A stretch of 9,609 bases of DNA. It comes from Candidatus Njordarchaeum guaymasense (GTDB lineage: Archaea; Asgardarchaeota; Njordarchaeia; Njordarchaeales; Njordarchaeaceae). Both the position numbers and the translations under genes were made by a program. Under the pieces are notes generated by a model that was not told the origin of the DNA, ran no database searches, and saw nothing but the letters and a program-made list of their open reading frames with translations. Position 1 is the first letter of the stretch, and every line of letters starts with the position of its first letter. Positions 6,953 through 9,609 of the stretch are shown piece by piece. Location: positions 1 to 9,609 of the forward strand of contig JAUQYT010000014.1 of NCBI GenBank assembly GCA_030587605.1, in the 5' to 3' direction.

Positions 6953-7750
6953 TTGAAGGTGATCTCACCATTGGAGACAGAGAGCTTCGAGGAAGAGCTG
7001 TTGTACTACGGCTTGTCAAAGAAGGAGGCAATGATATACCTATACTTACTCGCCAATGGACCCAAGGAAGTCTCTGACCTATCCCGTGCGTTGACAATCG
7101 CAAAGGCAGATGTCTACAAGTACCTGAAAGAACTTGAAGGAAAGGGAATCTGTGAAGAGATCCTAAGCCACCCTTCGAAATTCAGGGCCTCATCCCTAAA
7201 GGATGCCCTCGATTCCCTTATATTGAAGCAGAATGAAAAAGTTGAATCACTGTCAAAGGTAAAGAGCGAACTAGTATCTGCGTTGGGCGAGGTGACTATA
7301 CCCACAACCGAACCAAAACTCCAGATTCTCCAAGGAAAGGAACCAACAGTCAACAAAATCAGAAGGATAAGAAAAAGTTCCAATGACGTCATAATCTACG
7401 TGCGGGAGAGAACGCTGACATTTCTGCACACGCTTGGACTGCTGGACGTAAGAACGATCTCAGAAGGACTCTCAATCCGAATCCTAACCAAGTTGACTCC
7501 AAAAACAATGGGGTTTGTACAGGAGTACAAGCACTGTAAATTCAGGAACGCACAAGATAACCTGGACCTTAACCTACCAGAATTCGCCGTCTTCGACAAA
7601 AAAGAGGCATTAGTAGCACTCTCAACTAGCGACAAAAGCGCCATAATAGACAAAGACGAGTTAGCCTTATGGGTGGACAGCGATGCGCTTGTAAACCTGC
7701 TCGTCACCCTCTTTGAGGACATGTGGGCAAAAGGCAAGGAACCACACTAG
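6953..7750 (+). CDS. TrmB-family transcriptional regulator (second of a pair)
   Basis: A 265-residue protein with the same plan as its neighbour. The winged helix (about 10-83) has YYGLSKKEAMIYLYLLANGP at its start and KADVYKYLKELEGKG (51-65) as probable recognition helix. A coiled-coil-like helix (about 88-112) joins it to a shortened C-terminal domain from KLQILQGKE to LFEDMWAKG. It lacks about 40 residues compared with the first regulator. TTG at 6953 is taken as start because the frame holds no ATG before residue 26 and an upstream stop (TAG at 6914) closes the frame; GTG at 6959 is possible. GAGGGG lies rather far upstream (6929-6934). The shared plan suggests an old duplication or two members of one family placed in one operon. 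The stop codon overlaps that of cysS on the other strand. Confidence 0.86.
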   Translation: MKVISPLETESFEEELLYYGLSKKEAMIYLYLLANGPKEVSDLSRALTIAKADVYKYLKELEGKGICEEILSHPSKFRASSLKDALDSLILKQNEKVESLSKVKSELVSALGEVTIPTTEPKLQILQGKEPTVNKIRRIRKSSNDVIIYVRERTLTFLHTLGLLDVRTISEGLSIRILTKLTPKTMGFVQEYKHCKFRNAQDNLDLNLPEFAVFDKKEALVALSTSDKSAIIDKDELALWVDSDALVNLLVTLFEDMWAKGKEPH

Positions 7751-7756
7751 CTAGTG
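7745..7756. repeat. 12-bp palindrome holding two overlapping stop codons
   Basis: CACTAGCTAGTG is a perfect palindrome. TAG at 7748-7750 ends the second regulator on the plus strand, and CTA at 7747-7749 is the cysS stop on the minus strand. The two genes therefore converge with four shared bases and no intergenic terminator. Confidence 0.85.
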
Positions 7757-9204
7757 CTGCTATTCGATACGAATCTCCATTTTGTTCCTTCAGCTGTGTC
7801 CTCAATTACTATGCCCATCTTCCCCAACCTTTCTCTTATCTCATCAGCTTTCTTCCAGTTCTTGTTCCTTCTCGCTTCTTCCCTCTCATTGATGAGCTTG
7901 GAAGCTTCTTCTGGCAGCTCTTCCTTCTTCTCAACCTCTCTGCTACTAACCTTGGATAACCCGATTACGCCAGCAAGGCTTCTCAGCTTAACAAGGATTG
8001 ACCTTAGTGTATCTATTCCAGCACCAACACTTAGCGCTTTGCTGCCGAGCTTTGCGAGATCCTGAAAAGCGACCAAGGCCTGAGGAGTATTGAAGTCATT
8101 GTCCATCGCTTCGATAAATCTCTTCTCGATCTCGTTTGCTTCACTGCTGATGCCAGCATCACCTCTCGCTGGATGGTGGGTTTCTCCTTGTTGCTCTTTT
8201 TCAAGCTTCTCGACTTGGTTCTCGAGGTCGTCCACAGCACTTCTGATCCTGGCCAAGTTCTTTTTGCTTTGCTCGAGAACCTCCTCGCTGAAATCGATGG
8301 GGCTGCGGTAATGGGCAGAGGCAACAAACAGCCTGAAGACATCAGGATCCCATCTGCTTAGAACATCCTTGATGGTCACATAATTGCCGAGCGACTTCGA
8401 CATCTTCTCGCCACTGACATTAAGGAAACCTGTATGCAACCAGTACTTGACGAAGGGCTCCTTACCTGTCGCCGCCTCTGACTGAGCAATCTCATTCTCA
8501 TGGTGGGGAAATACAAGGTCTTTGCCACCACCGTGGATCTCAAACCCGTCGCCAAGGTACTTCATCGACATAGTGCTGCACTCAATATGCCACCCTGGGC
8601 GCCCCATGCCCCAAGGACTCTTGAAGGACAGCTCCCCTTTCTTGGCGCTCTTCCAGAGAGCGAAGTCAGCAGGGTTCCTCTTCTTCTCATCAACCTCGAC
8701 ACGTGCCCCAGCCAAAACCTCGCTGGGAGACTGATGCGATAGACGCCCATACTTCTTGAATTTCTCAACTGAGAAGTAAACATCCCCGTTGACTTGGTAT
8801 GCATGGCCGTTCTTGATCAGCTTCTCAATCAAAGTAATGATGTCTTTAATATGCTCGGTGACGCGTGGATAGATATCAGCTCTTTCTACTCCCAGTGAAT
8901 CAAGGTCATTTTGCGCGTCCCTTGCGAACTCAGAGGCAAACTTAAAGGGGTCAACTCCACGCTCGCTAGCCCTCGCAATAATCTTGTCATCTACATCAGT
9001 TATATTCTGAACGTGAAGAACATTGTATCCTCTGTACTTCAAGTAACGCTTTATGATATCGAAGGCGATATACGTCCTCGCATGACCGATGTGAGCGTAG
9101 TCGTAGACTGTCAGCCCGCACACGTATAGCCTCACTTTCTTGTCCTCAAACGGTCTGAACTCCTCCAACTCGCCTGTCAGGCTATTATAGACCTTAAGAA
9201 CCAA
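7747..9204 (-). CDS. cysS: cysteinyl-tRNA synthetase
   Basis: A 485-residue class I synthetase that charges tRNA-Cys in the cytoplasm. The active site carries HIGH at residues 38-41 and KMSKS at 267-271. The zinc site that selects cysteine is complete: Cys29, Cys209 in HIECS, His234 and Glu238 in PHHENE. The core is followed by a helical bundle and a small C-terminal domain. A charged stretch at about 325-360 (LENQVEKLEKEQQGE, then HHPARGDAG) makes the enzyme somewhat longer than the usual bacterial form of about 460 residues; it looks like a flexible insertion before the FIEAMDNDFNTP helix. The start is TTG at 9204-9202, which gives the normal family start (VYNSLTG); GAGGG lies about 10 bases before it. 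The gene for tRNA-Cys lies 160 bases upstream on the same strand. CysRS presence means this archaeon need not rely on the indirect SepRS/SepCysS route. Confidence 0.97.
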   Translation of the reverse strand: MVLKVYNSLTGELEEFRPFEDKKVRLYVCGLTVYDYAHIGHARTYIAFDIIKRYLKYRGYNVLHVQNITDVDDKIIARASERGVDPFKFASEFARDAQNDLDSLGVERADIYPRVTEHIKDIITLIEKLIKNGHAYQVNGDVYFSVEKFKKYGRLSHQSPSEVLAGARVEVDEKKRNPADFALWKSAKKGELSFKSPWGMGRPGWHIECSTMSMKYLGDGFEIHGGGKDLVFPHHENEIAQSEAATGKEPFVKYWLHTGFLNVSGEKMSKSLGNYVTIKDVLSRWDPDVFRLFVASAHYRSPIDFSEEVLEQSKKNLARIRSAVDDLENQVEKLEKEQQGETHHPARGDAGISSEANEIEKRFIEAMDNDFNTPQALVAFQDLAKLGSKALSVGAGIDTLRSILVKLRSLAGVIGLSKVSSREVEKKEELPEEASKLINEREEARRNKNWKKADEIRERLGKMGIVIEDTAEGTKWRFVSNSSTS

Positions 9205-9364
9205 TGTGCAAGCGCCCTCTTTTCAGCCTCTTCAGAAGCATGCCGTCTTTATCATCTGAATCCTGAATCAGCTAATAATCTTCTGTCTTAGTCATGAAGA
9301 TAAGTTGTTGACCAGACAAGTTGGAGAAAGGAGTTCACGGAATCAACTGGCTTTGTGAATGTGA
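9205..9364. other. spacer between tRNA-Cys and cysS
   Basis: These 160 bases carry no gene. No clear terminator for the tRNA and no convincing TATA element for cysS were found on the minus strand, so a common transcript is possible. A GAGGG near 9216-9220 serves as the likely ribosome binding site of cysS. Confidence 0.5.
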
Positions 9365-9378
9365 AGGGGGGTAGGGGA

Positions 9379-9406
9379 TTTTCTCCCAGGGAGAAAGACC
9401 CTGGGA
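9379..9406 (-). other. tRNA-Cys intron 2, in the T loop (59/60), BHB-like
   Basis: On the minus strand the intron is a hairpin, CCCAGGG/CCCTGGG with a 7-base loop. It is flanked by 3-base bulges ATT and AAT; a short helix TTC/GAA with a terminal G-A mismatch takes the central place, and the T stem AGGGG/CCCCT forms the outer helix. Cutting within the bulges removes 28 bases and gives the normal T loop TTCGATT. Without removal, neither the T stem nor the acceptor stem can form. Confidence 0.82.
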
Positions 9407-9436
9407 ATCGAACCCCTGTCGCGGGCTCTGCAGGCC

Positions 9437-9473
9437 TTGGGGTAAACTTGGTTTTGAGTTTCCAGATGTTTAT
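9437..9473 (-). other. tRNA-Cys intron 1, in the anticodon stem (28/29), BHB type
   Basis: On the minus strand the exon GGGG pairs with CCCC near the intron end, giving a 4-bp central helix. A 3-base bulge CGA follows on one side and AAG on the other, and the inner helix is TAAAC/GTTTA. Cuts at CG^A and AA^G remove exactly 37 bases and restore the perfect CGGGC/GCCCG anticodon stem. The position, between 28 and 29, is not the common 37/38 site. Confidence 0.85.
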
Positions 9474-9609
9474 CGCCCCTAAGCCACTCGGACAACCCCC
9501 CAGAATTTATATGCCATTATTGAATTGGTTTGTTTCTGTCTGCCGATCTCTGATTCATGCTTTTCCATATACTATTGTTTTTGGTTCTTTAATATTTGTT
9601 TGCATCTCA

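Larger units (their letters stand above)
9365..9501 (-). tRNA. tRNA-Cys(GCA) with two introns
   Basis: Read on the minus strand, the gene starts GGGGGGT at 9501 and ends ACCCCCC plus discriminator T at 9365. After removal of 9437-9473 (37 nt) and 9379-9406 (28 nt), 72 bases remain and fold fully: acceptor 7 bp, T8, a short D stem (TCC/GGG with one wobble), anticodon stem CGGGC/GCCCG, loop CTGCAGA with anticodon GCA, a 4-base variable loop, T stem AGGGG/CCCCT and T loop TTCGATT. U73 and GCA are the classic cysteine identity elements. The D stem is the weakest part. CCA is not encoded. The unspliced sequence resembles a class II tRNA by length, and a GGA triplet inside the first intron could mislead scanners toward Ser. 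cysS lies downstream on the same strand, which fits the identity. Exons are 9474-9501, 9407-9436 and 9365-9378. Confidence 0.88.

Noticed and set aside
9407..9501. Reading the tRNA as a class II tRNA-Ser(GGA) or tRNA-Leu(CAA)
   Set aside because: The GGA and CAA triplets lie inside the segment 9437-9473; neither gives a paired anticodon stem. The GCA reading gives perfect anticodon and T stems after splicing, with U73 and cysS next door.
9506..9512. TATATAAA-like stretch just upstream of tRNA-Cys (minus strand)
   Set aside because: It lies only about 5-11 bases before the tRNA 5' end, whereas an archaeal TATA element should lie about 25 bases before the transcript start. It may be only AT-rich flank.

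Overview
The window looks like chromosomal DNA of an archaeon. The strongest evidence is a tRNA gene at the right end on the minus strand that reads as tRNA-Cys(GCA) only after removal of two short introns, each framed by a bulge-helix-bulge (BHB)-type fold as cut by the archaeal splicing endonuclease. Two TrmB-family regulators, the absence of an encoded CCA and frequent TTG starts agree. Non-canonical tRNA introns are best known from the TACK side of the Archaea (Thermoproteales, Korarchaeota, Bathyarchaeia-like lineages), but I cannot fix the lineage from this window.

Layout. Positions 1-408 are non-coding and carry the first copy of a dispersed repeat. Two plus-strand alpha/beta-hydrolase genes follow (409-1209 and 1690-2577), separated by 480 bp holding a second repeat copy. 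A third, partial copy lies after the second hydrolase, in the 463-bp gap before thrS (3041-4960). thrS encodes a full-length bacterial-type threonyl-tRNA synthetase with all editing and zinc residues. Next come an unrecognised six-helix membrane protein (5212-5850) with a strong ribosome binding site and two TrmB-type regulators in tandem (5996-6916, 6953-7750). The last regulator converges on cysS (minus, 7747-9204), and their stop codons overlap inside a 12-bp palindrome. Upstream of cysS, on the same strand, lies the double-intron tRNA-Cys gene (9365-9501).

How the parts relate. CysRS and its own substrate tRNA are encoded side by side, which suggests co-expression and supports the tRNA identity. 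thrS is a second translation gene, complete and probably of bacterial ancestry. The two regulators are probable paralogues; a short inverted repeat overlaps the TATA-like element before the first one. Their target is unknown, and the membrane protein just upstream is one candidate. The two hydrolases share a fold but have diverged strongly, and no pathway can be assigned. The points most worth checking are the double-intron tRNA-Cys, its linkage to cysS, and the repeat family bracketing the hydrolases.
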